Source: Mesorhizobium temperatum
Lineage (GTDB): Bacteria; Pseudomonadota; Alphaproteobacteria; Rhizobiales; Rhizobiaceae
Length of the DNA stretch: 64,000 nucleotides
Assembly: GCF_002284575.1 (NCBI RefSeq)
Contig: NZ_NPKJ01000048.1
Location: 186,001 to 250,000, forward strand
Reading direction: 5' to 3'
Shown: positions 36,564-46,086 of the stretch, piece after piece
Position numbering within the stretch: the first letter of the stretch is position 1
Layout of the letters: every line of letters starts with the position of its first letter
Notes under the pieces: model-generated
What the model was told of the DNA's origin: nothing
Database searches by the model: none
Seen by the model: the letters and a program-made list of their open reading frames with translations, nothing else
Position numbers and translations under genes: made by a program

Positions 36564-37808
36564 TTACATCGAAAAGTAGAACGGGCCTGCCACTCTAGCT
36601 TCGCGTCCCCCCAGTTCCGCACTGCAGTCGGACTTGATGTTCGAATTGCCGCTCATCTTGATCGTGTCGGCAACGATGCGCAGGCAGCTGCTGCTAGTTC
36701 CGTTGTTACCATTGTAGGTCAGGTCGCCATAGGGGAAGTACAGGACGCCGTTCAGATCAGTGGCGCCATTCCCATTGAACAGGTGGGACGATGTGTTCGC
36801 TCGTGCCGACATCATCAGCATGCCGGCATAGTCGCCTGTCTGCGGCGCGCTCAATGACAACGAGCCGTTGCCGTTCACTGTTATGCCGCCATCAGCCATG
36901 AAGATGGTCACGCCGGCGCCGGTCACTGTGCCTTTGACGGAAAGAGAACCTTCGACATAATAGAGGCCCGGCTCCAGGGTTTTGTCGCCGCTCAGATCGA
37001 GATTTCGATACCGCCCTGGACTGACTGTCAAGTCGCCAGCTTTCGGATTAGGATACAAGATTGGTGGTACCGGTTCCACCAGGTTACCCCATGGGTCAGG
37101 CAGTCGCCACGCATTGACGCGATTTTGCTCACAATCGGTGATCAGTCCGCTGGTCGCCACTATTCCGCCAGATGATTGAATGCAGTCCGCCTCAAGGGAC
37201 GCGTCGCCGCCAACATAGATGGAATCCGGAGCCGACGAATTGGAAGCGATAACGCAGCCATCCATGATGACTGTGGTGCTCCCGGCCGCCTCGAAGGCGC
37301 GCGGCGCGGCCCGGTTGAGGGCATAGACGCACGCAGTATCACCATTGTTGGACGTTATGCGGGACCGGACGAGAATGTTGGTCGATGACGGTCCATCGCC
37401 ACCGATTGAGCGCGGAATGAGATAGGTGTAGTTGAGGCTGGATTCAGTCCTGAGGCTCTGGCTTCCGTCGTTTTCAGTCGCCAGACCGTGATAGACGAGC
37501 GAGGGTATGTTATCCGCGCTTGCATCGACCGATGCCAAGTTGGCTTTGAGTAGCTTGTCGCCAAGCGCCTGTAGCTCACCGTCGCTCAGGCCCGAGTTGA
37601 CCTTAACGGCGATCTCCATGCTTGCTGCATCCAGAGCCGATTGAAGCCTGCTCCGCTCGCGGTTCATGTTCGCGAGATCCACCGCGGCGCCGACTGCTGC
37701 AATCATAGGAAGCAGCATGACAACGAGACCGGTCGCAAAGTTACCGCGGCTGTCTCGAAAGAACCGTTTCACAAGCAGAATTTGGTGCATCATGCCGGCA
37801 AAATGCAT
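36564..37808 (-). CDS. TadE/TadG-like pilus-assembly protein with beta-rich C-terminal domain
   Basis: The 414-residue protein starts with a basic segment and a TadG-type membrane helix (FATGLVVMLLPMIAAVGAAVDLANM, about residues 23-47; the Glu/Asp after it is typical), followed by RSRLQSALDAASM. From about residue 185 on is a Gly/Ser/Asn-rich domain with repeated short strands (GSLSVKG, ITVNGNGSLSL, MSGNSNIKSD) that suggests a beta-helix or pilus-tip-like fold. It is likely a minor pilin-like or envelope-exposed component of the Tad system. It is the distal gene of the Tad locus, 411 bases after tadD. Confidence 0.72.
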   Translation of the reverse strand: MHFAGMMHQILLVKRFFRDSRGNFATGLVVMLLPMIAAVGAAVDLANMNRERSRLQSALDAASMEIAVKVNSGLSDGELQALGDKLLKANLASVDASADNIPSLVYHGLATENDGSQSLRTESSLNYTYLIPRSIGGDGPSSTNILVRSRITSNNGDTACVYALNRAAPRAFEAAGSTTVIMDGCVIASNSSAPDSIYVGGDASLEADCIQSSGGIVATSGLITDCEQNRVNAWRLPDPWGNLVEPVPPILYPNPKAGDLTVSPGRYRNLDLSGDKTLEPGLYYVEGSLSVKGTVTGAGVTIFMADGGITVNGNGSLSLSAPQTGDYAGMLMMSARANTSSHLFNGNGATDLNGVLYFPYGDLTYNGNNGTSSSCLRIVADTIKMSGNSNIKSDCSAELGGREARVAGPFYFSM

Positions 37809-38219
37809 CCCTGCGGCAAAGAAGTTGTTTCATTGATCACTAAACTCTTAAGTAGGACGGAATTCGTCCTCACAGAAAAGCTGCCGAACGGTCAAACCGC
37901 TGTCCGGATGGAGGATGCCGCCGTTCCGTGGCCGCGAATGCAGAGCGCTCTCAGCGAGCGGATGCAGGTATCGCTCGACTGTGCACAGCGCCGAACCCGT
38001 CGCTAAGTCTATTGAAAAACAAACATTCGAAATGGGTGATCGCCAGCACCACTCGTGACCTATTCCAGTTTAGAAGGGCAAGTTCTGGCGCTGAACAACA
38101 CGCCAGATCCGTTCTCCAGAACCGATCTAGCCAGGCTTTCTACAATTTTTTACGTTGGACCCCGCGGCGGTCTGTAAGCCAACTGCAATTCGTTGGATCT
38201 GGCAACGGTTCGAACGCTG
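37809..38219. other. Gap inside the Tad locus: nothing convincing
   Basis: The 411 bases between tadD and the TadG-like gene hold no supported ORF. One small inverted repeat (TCTGGCG...CGCCAGA) occurs near 38085-38110. It could hold a promoter for the TadG-like gene, but no clear boxes were found. Confidence 0.4.
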
Positions 38220-38702
38220 CTACGGCTTGCTCATCAGTGCGAGGTTGGCATCGACCACCGAGGTATCGGTCATTCCTGCCTTGGCCTCCAGAAGCAATTC
38301 GCGGGCTTTTTTCTTGTTGCCGCGCAGCAATTGCGAATACCCCATATTGTTGACGATGTGGGCCCGGCGGCCGGCAACCACAACAAGCTGATCGTAAGCG
38401 CGGTCGGCAAAGTCGAAGCGGCCGAGCTGGTCGTAGGAGGCGGCAAGTCCCAGCCATGCCTCGGCATTGTCGGACCGAAGTTCCACCGCCTTGCGGAAGT
38501 GCTTTTCCGCCAACCCATAATTGGCTTCGCGGAACTGCGTCTTGCCAGATACGAGATCAGCCTCGCTGATGTCGGTCGTCGCCGGAGCGATCGACGTGGT
38601 CTCGGTGATGTCGACGCTGCTCGTCGTGCATCCCGTCACAATCGTCACGACTGCGACCGCAGCCAACGCGGCGAATTTCGATTGCCCCATAACCTGCCCC
38701 AT
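38220..38702 (-). CDS. tadD: TPR lipoprotein of Tad secretion system
   Basis: The 160-residue protein has a lipobox (TIVTGC, Cys about 25) and tetratricopeptide repeats (FREANYGLAEKHFRKAVELR, AEAWLGLAASYDQLGRF, NNMGYSQLLRGNKKKAREL). TadD-like pilotin lipoproteins help place the outer-membrane secretin. It lies after tadC with a 122-base gap, and could have its own promoter. Confidence 0.83.
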   Translation of the reverse strand: MGQVMGQSKFAALAAVAVVTIVTGCTTSSVDITETTSIAPATTDISEADLVSGKTQFREANYGLAEKHFRKAVELRSDNAEAWLGLAASYDQLGRFDFADRAYDQLVVVAGRRAHIVNNMGYSQLLRGNKKKARELLLEAKAGMTDTSVVDANLALMSKP

Positions 38703-38824
38703 CCGGCCGCTTGGCGGGCCGTCTCATCAAGCACCATAGCGGGTTCGGCTTAAGCTTCGGTGGCGGGTTTCGAGCAAATATTAGGAAAGCCGAACATATT
38801 GGATTAACTATCGACTGGAGCGGA

Positions 38825-39793
38825 TCAGTCGCCTGCCGTCATTTTCACGATGATCGGGATGATGGCGATCATCAGCACGACTGGCAGGATGCAGATCGTA
38901 ACCGGCACCGACATCTTTGCCGGCAGCGCGTGCGCCTTTTCCTCAGCTATCGACATGCGCTTGTGACGCATTTCGTCCGAATAAACCCGAAGCGCGCCCG
39001 AAAGGCTGGTGCCAAGCTCCTTCGATTGCTGAAGCAGCGTGGCGAAGGAGCGTACCTCGTCGAGACTCAGGCGATCAGCCAACGATTTCAGCGCATCGTC
39101 AAGGCTGCGCCCTGCCCTGAGTTCGAGCGAGACAAGCTGAAGGTTCTGGCTGAGCGAGGGATAAGTGATGAAGAGCTCTTTCGACACCCGCTCGATCCCG
39201 GCCTCCATGCTCATGCCGGCGTCCGCGCAGACGATCATCAGGTCCATGAAATCGGGAAAGCCATTGCGGTATTCCCGCATTTTCGTGCGGACCTGCGAGG
39301 TCAATACAAGACCCGGCAGAAAATAACCGGCGCCACCGGACATGATGATGAAAGTCCAGCGGCTCGGAACTGCCGATTCACCACCAAACCAGCGGACGAC
39401 CAGAAACGCAACAACGGCTCCAGCCAGGAAGCCGACAAAGCGGATGACAAAAAACCTGCCGACCGCGCCTGGATCCATGTGACCAGCCTGGATGAGTTTC
39501 ATCCGCAGCCGCGCAACGTTTTCCGGATCGCTTTTGGCGTAGAATTCATGGGCGGTTTTCATCGCCTTGTCGCGGACGGCGCTGGCGTTCCGTTTCGGCG
39601 CGGCGGTTGGCTTGGGTGCCTCCGCAACCTCGGAGACTTCGACCTTGAGCCGGCGCTTCAAGTCGCCGCGTCCTCCACGCGCGGTACTCCACTGCCAGAG
39701 GATCGCTCCTCCTCCCACGGCGAGCAGCAAAAGCGCCACCGGCGCCAGCGACGTCGGGCGAAGGGAGGCAAGGAGGCCGATCAGGGTTTCCAT
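38825..39793 (-). CDS. tadC: Tad pilus inner-membrane platform protein TadC
   Basis: The 322-residue protein has a GspF/T2SSF domain (residues about 165-300, with LMIVCADAGMSMEAGIERV and FATLLQQSKELGTSLSGAL) between membrane helices. An N-terminal helix and a basic linker precede it. TadB and TadC form the inner-membrane base acted on by the CpaF motor. It starts one base after the tadB stop region. Confidence 0.9.
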   Translation of the reverse strand: METLIGLLASLRPTSLAPVALLLLAVGGGAILWQWSTARGGRGDLKRRLKVEVSEVAEAPKPTAAPKRNASAVRDKAMKTAHEFYAKSDPENVARLRMKLIQAGHMDPGAVGRFFVIRFVGFLAGAVVAFLVVRWFGGESAVPSRWTFIIMSGGAGYFLPGLVLTSQVRTKMREYRNGFPDFMDLMIVCADAGMSMEAGIERVSKELFITYPSLSQNLQLVSLELRAGRSLDDALKSLADRLSLDEVRSFATLLQQSKELGTSLSGALRVYSDEMRHKRMSIAEEKAHALPAKMSVPVTICILPVVLMIAIIPIIVKMTAGD

Positions 39794-39794
39794 G

Positions 39795-40760
39795 TCAGAA
39801 TTTGAAGTTCGACATCTTGAACATCATGGCGTTGCCCAGCATTAGCCATAAGATCGAACCGCCCAACAGATACCAAGTCATCGGCTCGCCCCAGACGCTC
39901 TCGTAGAATTGCGGCATCATGACCATGATGCCGACCATCAGCAGCGCCGGTACGGCGGTCAGGATGTAGGCCGACATGCGGCCCTCGGTCGAGATTGCTC
40001 GCACTTTGCGCCGCAGCTTTCCGCGCTCGCGGATGACCGACGACAGACCATCCAGGATTTCGCGCAGATTGCCGCCTGAGCTGCTCTGGATCGACACAGC
40101 GGTGACGAACAGCGGCAGGTCCTCGTGTCCGACGCGCTCAAACAGCGAATGCAGCGCGGAAACCAGGTCGGAGCCATAGGTCACTTCGTCGGCGATCACG
40201 CCGAATTCGGTGCCGATCGGATCGGCCATTTCACGCGCCACCATCGAGATCGCCACCGGAACCGGATGCCCTGCCTTGAGGCTTCGCGTGATGAGTTCCA
40301 GAGCTTCTGGAAGCTGCATTCCGAACATCTTGTGCCGCCGCTTGCGCAGGAACCGCAGGGTCATGATCGGAAAGACCAAACACATGACCGGAAGCACTGC
40401 CAGTGCAATGATCAGCGGCAGGCCGTAGGAAACGGCAAACAGGCAGATGCCAAGCGCCAGACCCGACGTGATCAGCAGAAATTTCGGCAGTGGTAGGACC
40501 ATGCCGGACTGGATCCGCAGCTCCCGAATCCGGTCGAGCGAAAGCATCGAAGCACCGCCTTCCATCCCACGCTCTTTCCGCAATTGGATCAGCACCTGCT
40601 CTTGGCTGAGCTTTTTCTCCTGCAGCTTCATTCGCCGATTGATCGCCATGCGGCGATCCCGGTGCCCGGCATAAAGCAGGTAAAACGCTTCGGCGATCAT
40701 GATGCCGGTCAGACCGGCGCCGGCATAAATCACATAGATGGCGCTGAATCCCTCGAGCAT
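39795..40760 (-). CDS. tadB: Tad pilus inner-membrane platform protein TadB
   Basis: The 321-residue protein has an N-terminal helix, a basic cytoplasmic loop (RRMAINRRMKLQEKKLSQEQ), a T2SSF domain (ELITRSLKAGHPVPVAISMV and AVSIQSSSGGNLREIL) and two C-terminal helices. It pairs with TadC. It starts 3 bases after the cpaF stop, typical of a tight operon. Confidence 0.91.
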   Translation of the reverse strand: MLEGFSAIYVIYAGAGLTGIMIAEAFYLLYAGHRDRRMAINRRMKLQEKKLSQEQVLIQLRKERGMEGGASMLSLDRIRELRIQSGMVLPLPKFLLITSGLALGICLFAVSYGLPLIIALAVLPVMCLVFPIMTLRFLRKRRHKMFGMQLPEALELITRSLKAGHPVPVAISMVAREMADPIGTEFGVIADEVTYGSDLVSALHSLFERVGHEDLPLFVTAVSIQSSSGGNLREILDGLSSVIRERGKLRRKVRAISTEGRMSAYILTAVPALLMVGIMVMMPQFYESVWGEPMTWYLLGGSILWLMLGNAMMFKMSNFKF

Positions 40761-40763
40761 TGA

Positions 40764-42182
40764 TTATTCCTGCTGTCTGCCAGGCTCGAAATACCGCCCA
40801 GGAAATTCGATGCCCATCGCCTTCAGGTCTTCGAGGAAGCGCGGGCGCAGGCCCGTCGCCTCGAAGTGGCCAAGGATCGTCCCGTCCGCTTCCATGCCGG
40901 TGCGCACGAAGCGAAATATCTCCTGCATCTGGATCACGTCGCCTTCCATCCCGGTCACCTCGGCGACGCTCGTGACCTTGCGTTTGCCGTCGGAAAGCCG
41001 GGTAAGCTGCACGATGATGTCGAGCGCGCTTGCGATCTGGCTGCGGATCGACTGCACGGTCATCGGCATTCCGGTCATGCCGAGCATCTGTTCGAGACGG
41101 GAAATCGCGTCGCGCGGCGTGTTGGCATGAATGGTCGCCATCGAGCCTTCGTGGCCGGTGTTCATCGCCTGAAGCATGTCGAAGGCTTCCTCGCCGCGGC
41201 ACTCGCCGAGGATGACGCGGTCCGGCCGCATGCGCAGCGCGTTTTTGACCAGATCGCGCTGCTTGAGTTCGCCGTGACCTTCGATATTGGCCGGCCTTGT
41301 CTCCATGCGCGCCACATGCGGCTGCTGCAATTGCAGTTCGGCCGCGTCTTCGATGGTGATCAGGCGCTCGTCTTCGGGGATGAAGGCCGACAGCGCGTTC
41401 AGCATCGTCGTCTTGCCGGTGCCGGTGCCGCCGGAAATAATCGTCGTCTTGCGGGCATGGACTGCGGCGGCAAGGACTTCGGCCATGTTCTGCGTGACCG
41501 CACCGAATTCAACGAGCTTATGCAGACCGAGCTTATTCTTGGAGAATTTGCGGATGGATACCAGCGGCCCGTCGACACCGACCGGTCGGATGGCGGCATT
41601 GAAGCGTGAGCCGTCGAGCATGCGCGCGTCGACCATCGGCTGGGATTCATCGACGCGGCGGCCGACGGCCGCAACGATCTTGTTGATGATGCGTATGAGG
41701 TGAGCTTCGTCCTTGAACGGAATATGCACCTGCTCGAGCTTGCCATGCCGCTCGACGAAGCAACTGCGATGGCCGTTGATCAGGATGTCGTTGATGGTTG
41801 GGTCTTTCAGCAACGGCTCGAGCGGGCCGAGGCCGACCATTTCGTCGACAATGTCATCCACCAGCGCGTCGAGTTCAGCGACATTGACCGCAAGCCGTTC
41901 GCCGCGCGCCTTCTCGGAGACGAAATCATGCACCTGCCGCTGCATCTCGTCGCGCGGCAGGCGCTCGAGCGCTACGAGGTTGATCTCTTCGATCAGCATG
42001 CGGTGGATGCGCATTCTGGCGTCGAGGACCTTCGTGGGCTTTGCCGGTCCCACCTCGGGTTTCGGCGGGGCCGGCTTGCGTGTCGTCGGGATGACGACCG
42101 GCCGATGCTGGATTGGCGCCTGCTCCTGCCGGCTTTCCGGCGTGGCATCGCGTTTCTGGAGCGTCGAAAATCGGCTGATCAC
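40764..42182 (-). CDS. cpaF: Tad pilus assembly ATPase CpaF/TadA
   Basis: The 472-residue type II/IV secretion ATPase has the N-terminal domain, Walker A GGTGTGKTTMLN (about residue 256), the Asp box TIEDAAEL, Walker B region RVILGECRGEEAFDML and His box AMNTGHEGSMATIHAN. It drives pilus polymerisation. The GTG start overlaps the cpaE stop (GTGA), implying coupling. Confidence 0.94.
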   Translation of the reverse strand: MISRFSTLQKRDATPESRQEQAPIQHRPVVIPTTRKPAPPKPEVGPAKPTKVLDARMRIHRMLIEEINLVALERLPRDEMQRQVHDFVSEKARGERLAVNVAELDALVDDIVDEMVGLGPLEPLLKDPTINDILINGHRSCFVERHGKLEQVHIPFKDEAHLIRIINKIVAAVGRRVDESQPMVDARMLDGSRFNAAIRPVGVDGPLVSIRKFSKNKLGLHKLVEFGAVTQNMAEVLAAAVHARKTTIISGGTGTGKTTMLNALSAFIPEDERLITIEDAAELQLQQPHVARMETRPANIEGHGELKQRDLVKNALRMRPDRVILGECRGEEAFDMLQAMNTGHEGSMATIHANTPRDAISRLEQMLGMTGMPMTVQSIRSQIASALDIIVQLTRLSDGKRKVTSVAEVTGMEGDVIQMQEIFRFVRTGMEADGTILGHFEATGLRPRFLEDLKAMGIEFPGRYFEPGRQQE

Positions 42183-43390
42183 CCGGCTCTCCTCAAAAGA
42201 CTTTTGCCGAGCCCGAACAGTGAACGCTTTTTCCGCGTTTCCGCCACGACCTCATCAGGCAGGACTATTCGCCTGAGATCGTTGACGACATTCGCGTTGG
42301 GGTCGATCTCGTGCAGCGGAACGCCGCGATCGACGGCCTCGCGCACCAGCTTGTAATTGTTCGAGATGCCGCCGACGAAATGCTCGCCGAGGAATGCCTG
42401 GACGTCGGCCCGCTTGATGCCGCTTTCGAACAGGCGTTGTTCGAAGCGGTTGACGATGACGTTTGGCTTCACCTCCTTGCCCACCGTCTCATAAACGGCC
42501 TGGATCAGCCGCTGCGTATGGCGCAGGCACGGCACGGTCATTTCGGCGACGATGTAGAGCTTGTTTGAGCCCAGCAGCACGGTCTCCGTCCAGGGAAACC
42601 ACGTGCGCGGCATGTCGATGACGACATTGTCGAAATAGGCGGAGACGAGGTCCAGCATGCGGACAACCACGTCGGCGTTGAACGTGCGCATCTCCGCTGG
42701 CCGCGCAGGCGCAGCCAGCACGCAGAGACCGCTCGCATGTTTCGAGAGCATCACGTCAAGAAGCTGGCGGTCAAGGCGTTCCGGCTGATTCTCGATTTCG
42801 TTGATGTCGAAGCGTGGCTCGAGGTCGAGATATTCGGCGCATGAGCCTTGCTGGAAATTGAGATCGACTACGCAGGTCGACGATCCGCGCGTTACCGAAT
42901 GGTGGAGCTGGAACGCGGTTTGAAGTGTCAGCGTGGTGGTGCCTACCCCCCCGGCGGCGGGCATGAACGTGTAGATTTGCGACTCGGTGTTCTCTTCGCG
43001 CCCTGGTCCCTCAAGCGCGCGAACGCAGGAGCGAACAAGATCGGCGGTGGTCAGCGGCTTGATCAGAAAATCGGCGACCTGAAGCTGAACCAGGATGCGC
43101 GCGGCGGACGCATTGAATTCCTGAGTCACAACGATGATTGCAGCGCGCCTCTCGAGCCGCCGCGTAATGCGCTGCAGCGCCTCGATCTCGTTGAGCTTGG
43201 CCGCATCCATGTCGACGATCACCGCGCTGCAATCAGCCTCCTGGATTTCGCCGCGTAACTCGGTGACGTTCTTCTCGACCGTAACAAGCGCAACCGCCTC
43301 CGACGAGGCGAACGCCGTCCTCGTTTTCTGCACAAAGCTCTTGTCGGTGGAAACAAGCACGATCCGCTTGGTTTTTCCGGGATTTGCCAT
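42179..43390 (-). CDS. cpaE: Tad pilus assembly protein CpaE/TadZ
   Basis: The 403-residue protein has an N-terminal receiver-like domain (about 8-125) and a C-terminal MinD/ParA-like ATPase domain. The P-loop reads AAGGVGTTTL, lacking the usual lysine as is typical for this family. It localises the Tad apparatus at the pole. It is followed by cpaF with overlap. A 29-base gap separates it from the small lipoprotein gene. Confidence 0.9.
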   Translation of the reverse strand: MANPGKTKRIVLVSTDKSFVQKTRTAFASSEAVALVTVEKNVTELRGEIQEADCSAVIVDMDAAKLNEIEALQRITRRLERRAAIIVVTQEFNASAARILVQLQVADFLIKPLTTADLVRSCVRALEGPGREENTESQIYTFMPAAGGVGTTTLTLQTAFQLHHSVTRGSSTCVVDLNFQQGSCAEYLDLEPRFDINEIENQPERLDRQLLDVMLSKHASGLCVLAAPARPAEMRTFNADVVVRMLDLVSAYFDNVVIDMPRTWFPWTETVLLGSNKLYIVAEMTVPCLRHTQRLIQAVYETVGKEVKPNVIVNRFEQRLFESGIKRADVQAFLGEHFVGGISNNYKLVREAVDRGVPLHEIDPNANVVNDLRRIVLPDEVVAETRKKRSLFGLGKSLLRRAG

Positions 43391-43419
43391 TCTTCTCGCC
43401 CGCGCGTTTGGTGGCCTGA

Positions 43420-43689
43420 TCAGTAACCGGCCGTGGGTTGCGATGCTTTTTCCTCGACCGCTTTCGCGGCCGCGCTTGGCTGGGCGCCGCGGTTTGCTGG
43501 CACCCGAAGCCGGGTGCGTTCGACGCCCTCAGGCCACGGATCGACCATCTGCATCACGGTGTTGGCCGCCATCGCATTGCCCGCGCCTTGGGTCAGCCCG
43601 TCGAGACGCATCGTCTCCTCGGTGGCACAGCCGCTGGCAGAGGCAAGCATTGCAACGGCGCCGATCATTGAAAGCGTTCGCATGCTCAT
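43420..43689 (-). CDS. Small lipoprotein at the cpaD position
   Basis: The 89-residue protein has a lipobox (LASASGC, Cys about 21) and a short mature part with DPWPEGVERTRLRVP. It lies between cpaC and cpaE, where cpaD sits in Caulobacter-type loci, but it is much shorter than CpaD. The ATG overlaps the cpaC stop (ATGA). It may be a secretin-associated pilotin, judged from position only. Confidence 0.7.
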   Translation of the reverse strand: MSMRTLSMIGAVAMLASASGCATEETMRLDGLTQGAGNAMAANTVMQMVDPWPEGVERTRLRVPANRGAQPSAAAKAVEEKASQPTAGY

Positions 43690-45122
43690 TCCTTTGGGAG
43701 ATCGAGGAAGTGGCCGACTTTTGTGGCTGGAGCGGCAGCGTCGGTTGCGATCCCGCCATTGTGGGCGGCGTCGGCGGTTTTCACCTCCTCCACATTGCCC
43801 AGAAAATAATCGACATTGCTTGCCGGCAAGGTGCCGTCAGCCGGCGTCAGCGGCTTCTTCGATGGGTCCATCGGCTTAACGAGGTACGGCGTGACGATGA
43901 TGACCAGGTCCGTTTCGCGCCGCTGATACGCTCTGGAACTGAACAGCGGGCCGAGTACCGGCAACTTGCCCAGACCTGGAACGCGCTGCTGAACCATGTC
44001 GTTCTCGCTTTGCAGCAAGCCCGCCATCATAAAACTCTGACCGCTTTTCAGATCGATCGACGTGTGCGCGCGCCGTACCACGAAACCCGGGATGGAGATA
44101 TTGCCGATATTGTAGGAAGCCGATCTATCGATCGAGGAGACCTCCGGCTCGATGTCGAGAGCGATCAGGCCGTCGCTGAGCACGGTCGGTGTGAAGTCCA
44201 GACTGACGCCGAACTTTTTGTATTCGACTGAGATCTTGCCGTCCTCTTCCGAGACTGGGATCGGAAACTCGCCGCCCGCCAGGAAGCTCGCTTTTTCACC
44301 CGAGCGCGCAATTAGGTTCGGTTCGGCAAGACGTCGCGCGACACCGCGGTCTTCCAGAGCCTTGATGGCGACATCGATTGACACGCCGTTGGAGAGAAGG
44401 CCGCCGATGAGCTGTGCCGCGGGAGTCGCCTTAGAAACCGAAGGGGTGGAGTTGAACGAGACGCCGCCATTGCTGCCGATGTATGTCACGCCGATTTTGG
44501 TGCCGAGTTCCTGTCCCACCTGCCGGTTGATTTCGACGAAGCGCACATTCAGCTGAACCTGCTGCGACGAGGAAATATTGACCGAGTTGATGACCGTTTC
44601 TTCGCCCGAAAAATTGGTGGCGATCCGAGTCGCCTTATCAACCGCCAACGCATCTTCGGCTGAGCCAGACAGAACAAGCCGGCCATTCGCCGAGCTAACC
44701 TTTATGTTGGCCCCCGGCACGCTGTCGCGGATGGTGCTGGCCAAACGGTCGGTGTCGAGCGTCACCTCGATGTCCATCGTACCGACCAGTTTCTTGTTTT
44801 CGTCGAAGAGAGCGATGCCCGTGGTGCCGAGATTACTGCCGAGCAGGTAGAAGGAGCGGTCCGTCAGCGGCTTGACGTTGGCGATCTCTGGATCGCCGAT
44901 GACGATCTCGTAGAACGGCACATCGGTCTTGATCGTTCTGGGCTTTCCCCTGGCGAGCTTGATCGACATGTTTTTGGTCGAGGTAATGTAAACCACGCCG
45001 TTGCCGGCCTCAGCGTTTCCAACGCCAACCAGAAAGTGTCCCGCCGCAAACGAGATCGCCAGCAAGGCTATTCCGGCAGCATGCGCGCCGCTCCGACACA
45101 AATTGCCCACCCACCCAAACAT
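43686..45122 (-). CDS. cpaC: Tad outer-membrane secretin CpaC/RcpA
   Basis: The protein has a signal peptide (IALLAISFAAGHFLVGVGNAEA), an N-terminal pilus-assembly domain (GKPRTIKTDVPFYEIVIGDP), a BON-like domain and a secretin domain (GIGLxx-like GEFPIPV..., VVRRAHTSIDLKSGQSFM). It forms the outer-membrane pore for Flp pili. The ATG at 45122 with GGGGA 6 bases upstream is preferred to an ATG at 45182, giving about 479 residues. It follows cpaB after 40 bases. Confidence 0.91.
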   Translation of the reverse strand: MFGWVGNLCRSGAHAAGIALLAISFAAGHFLVGVGNAEAGNGVVYITSTKNMSIKLARGKPRTIKTDVPFYEIVIGDPEIANVKPLTDRSFYLLGSNLGTTGIALFDENKKLVGTMDIEVTLDTDRLASTIRDSVPGANIKVSSANGRLVLSGSAEDALAVDKATRIATNFSGEETVINSVNISSSQQVQLNVRFVEINRQVGQELGTKIGVTYIGSNGGVSFNSTPSVSKATPAAQLIGGLLSNGVSIDVAIKALEDRGVARRLAEPNLIARSGEKASFLAGGEFPIPVSEEDGKISVEYKKFGVSLDFTPTVLSDGLIALDIEPEVSSIDRSASYNIGNISIPGFVVRRAHTSIDLKSGQSFMMAGLLQSENDMVQQRVPGLGKLPVLGPLFSSRAYQRRETDLVIIVTPYLVKPMDPSKKPLTPADGTLPASNVDYFLGNVEEVKTADAAHNGGIATDAAAPATKVGHFLDLPKE

Positions 45123-45162
45123 TGCCTGTCCCCAAAAATCCGGCACCCCTGCCGGTGTCGTG

Positions 45163-46086
45163 TCACTTGTCCGGCGCAACAACCTGATAGGATTGCGGGT
45201 TGGTGCCGCGCGTCACGATCACGGTCTTGAATTTTTGCGCTTCCGGCCCCTCTGCGGCGATTGCCTCGATGACTGCGCCCGCAGCATCCGACGCGCCGGC
45301 CGCCACCGAGCCGCCGAATGAAGAGATGGTCGTCAAACCGTCTGTCGAACCACCGCCTTCGCTTGAGGCGCGCAGCGACAGCGACAGCGTGCCCACCGTG
45401 CGGGCCAGCGCCACCTTCTGCGCGCCCTCGGCATTGACCTCGATGGTCACAGAATTAGCGATCTGCGGACTGATCTGCCGCTCGTCGGCGCCCTGGCCGA
45501 CGGTCAGCACCTTGGCGCTCTCGACCACGATCTCGCTGGTCAGCGTCGAACCGGCCGCGCCTTCGGCATTTTTCGCGACTTCGGTGATGGCGCCGGCGTC
45601 GCGCGTCAGCACCACGTCGACATGGTCGCCGGGCATAACGAAGCCGCCGACGCCGGCTATTTCGTCGGTGCGGATTGTCACCGCCCGCATGCCGGGCGAA
45701 AGCAGGTTCGACAGCGTCGCGCGCCCATTGGGACCCGACAGTTTTGCAAGCAAAAGCGGCTCGTTGATCTCGAGGGGTGAAAGCACGACACGACTTCCCT
45801 CGGCCAAAGCTTCGTTGATCGTCGTGAAGGCGCCCTGCGGAAGCGAATCCTGCGGCCACGGAATTTCCGCCAGTTGCGTCCGCTCTAGCGCCATGCCGAA
45901 GCGCAGCGGCGCCCTGGCGACGACGATCGTCTGAAACTGCATCGCCGGCGCGGGTGTCGGAACTGCGAGCGAAATACCTCCGGCACGAGCGTTTGCTTCG
46001 CTCTTAATCCAGAGATCGGCGGCAAAGATCGAGGCCGCGCCGAACACCGCGGCGATGCCGATCATTGTAATGGCTTTGCCCTTCAC
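45163..46086 (-). CDS. cpaB: Tad pilus assembly protein CpaB/RcpC
   Basis: The protein has an N-terminal membrane anchor (TMIGIAAVFGAASIFAADLWI), an SAF domain (AIR-type sequence near VVARAPLRFGMALERTQLAEIPWP) and a C-terminal RcpC domain (MRAVTIRTDEIAGVGGFVMPGD). A GTG at 46086 with GAGG 8 bases upstream gives the usual short cytoplasmic start; the frame is open to 46107. It is the first Tad gene; no pilin or prepilin peptidase gene was found in the gap upstream of it. Confidence 0.88.
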   Translation of the reverse strand: MKGKAITMIGIAAVFGAASIFAADLWIKSEANARAGGISLAVPTPAPAMQFQTIVVARAPLRFGMALERTQLAEIPWPQDSLPQGAFTTINEALAEGSRVVLSPLEINEPLLLAKLSGPNGRATLSNLLSPGMRAVTIRTDEIAGVGGFVMPGDHVDVVLTRDAGAITEVAKNAEGAAGSTLTSEIVVESAKVLTVGQGADERQISPQIANSVTIEVNAEGAQKVALARTVGTLSLSLRASSEGGGSTDGLTTISSFGGSVAAGASDAAGAVIEAIAAEGPEAQKFKTVIVTRGTNPQSYQVVAPDK

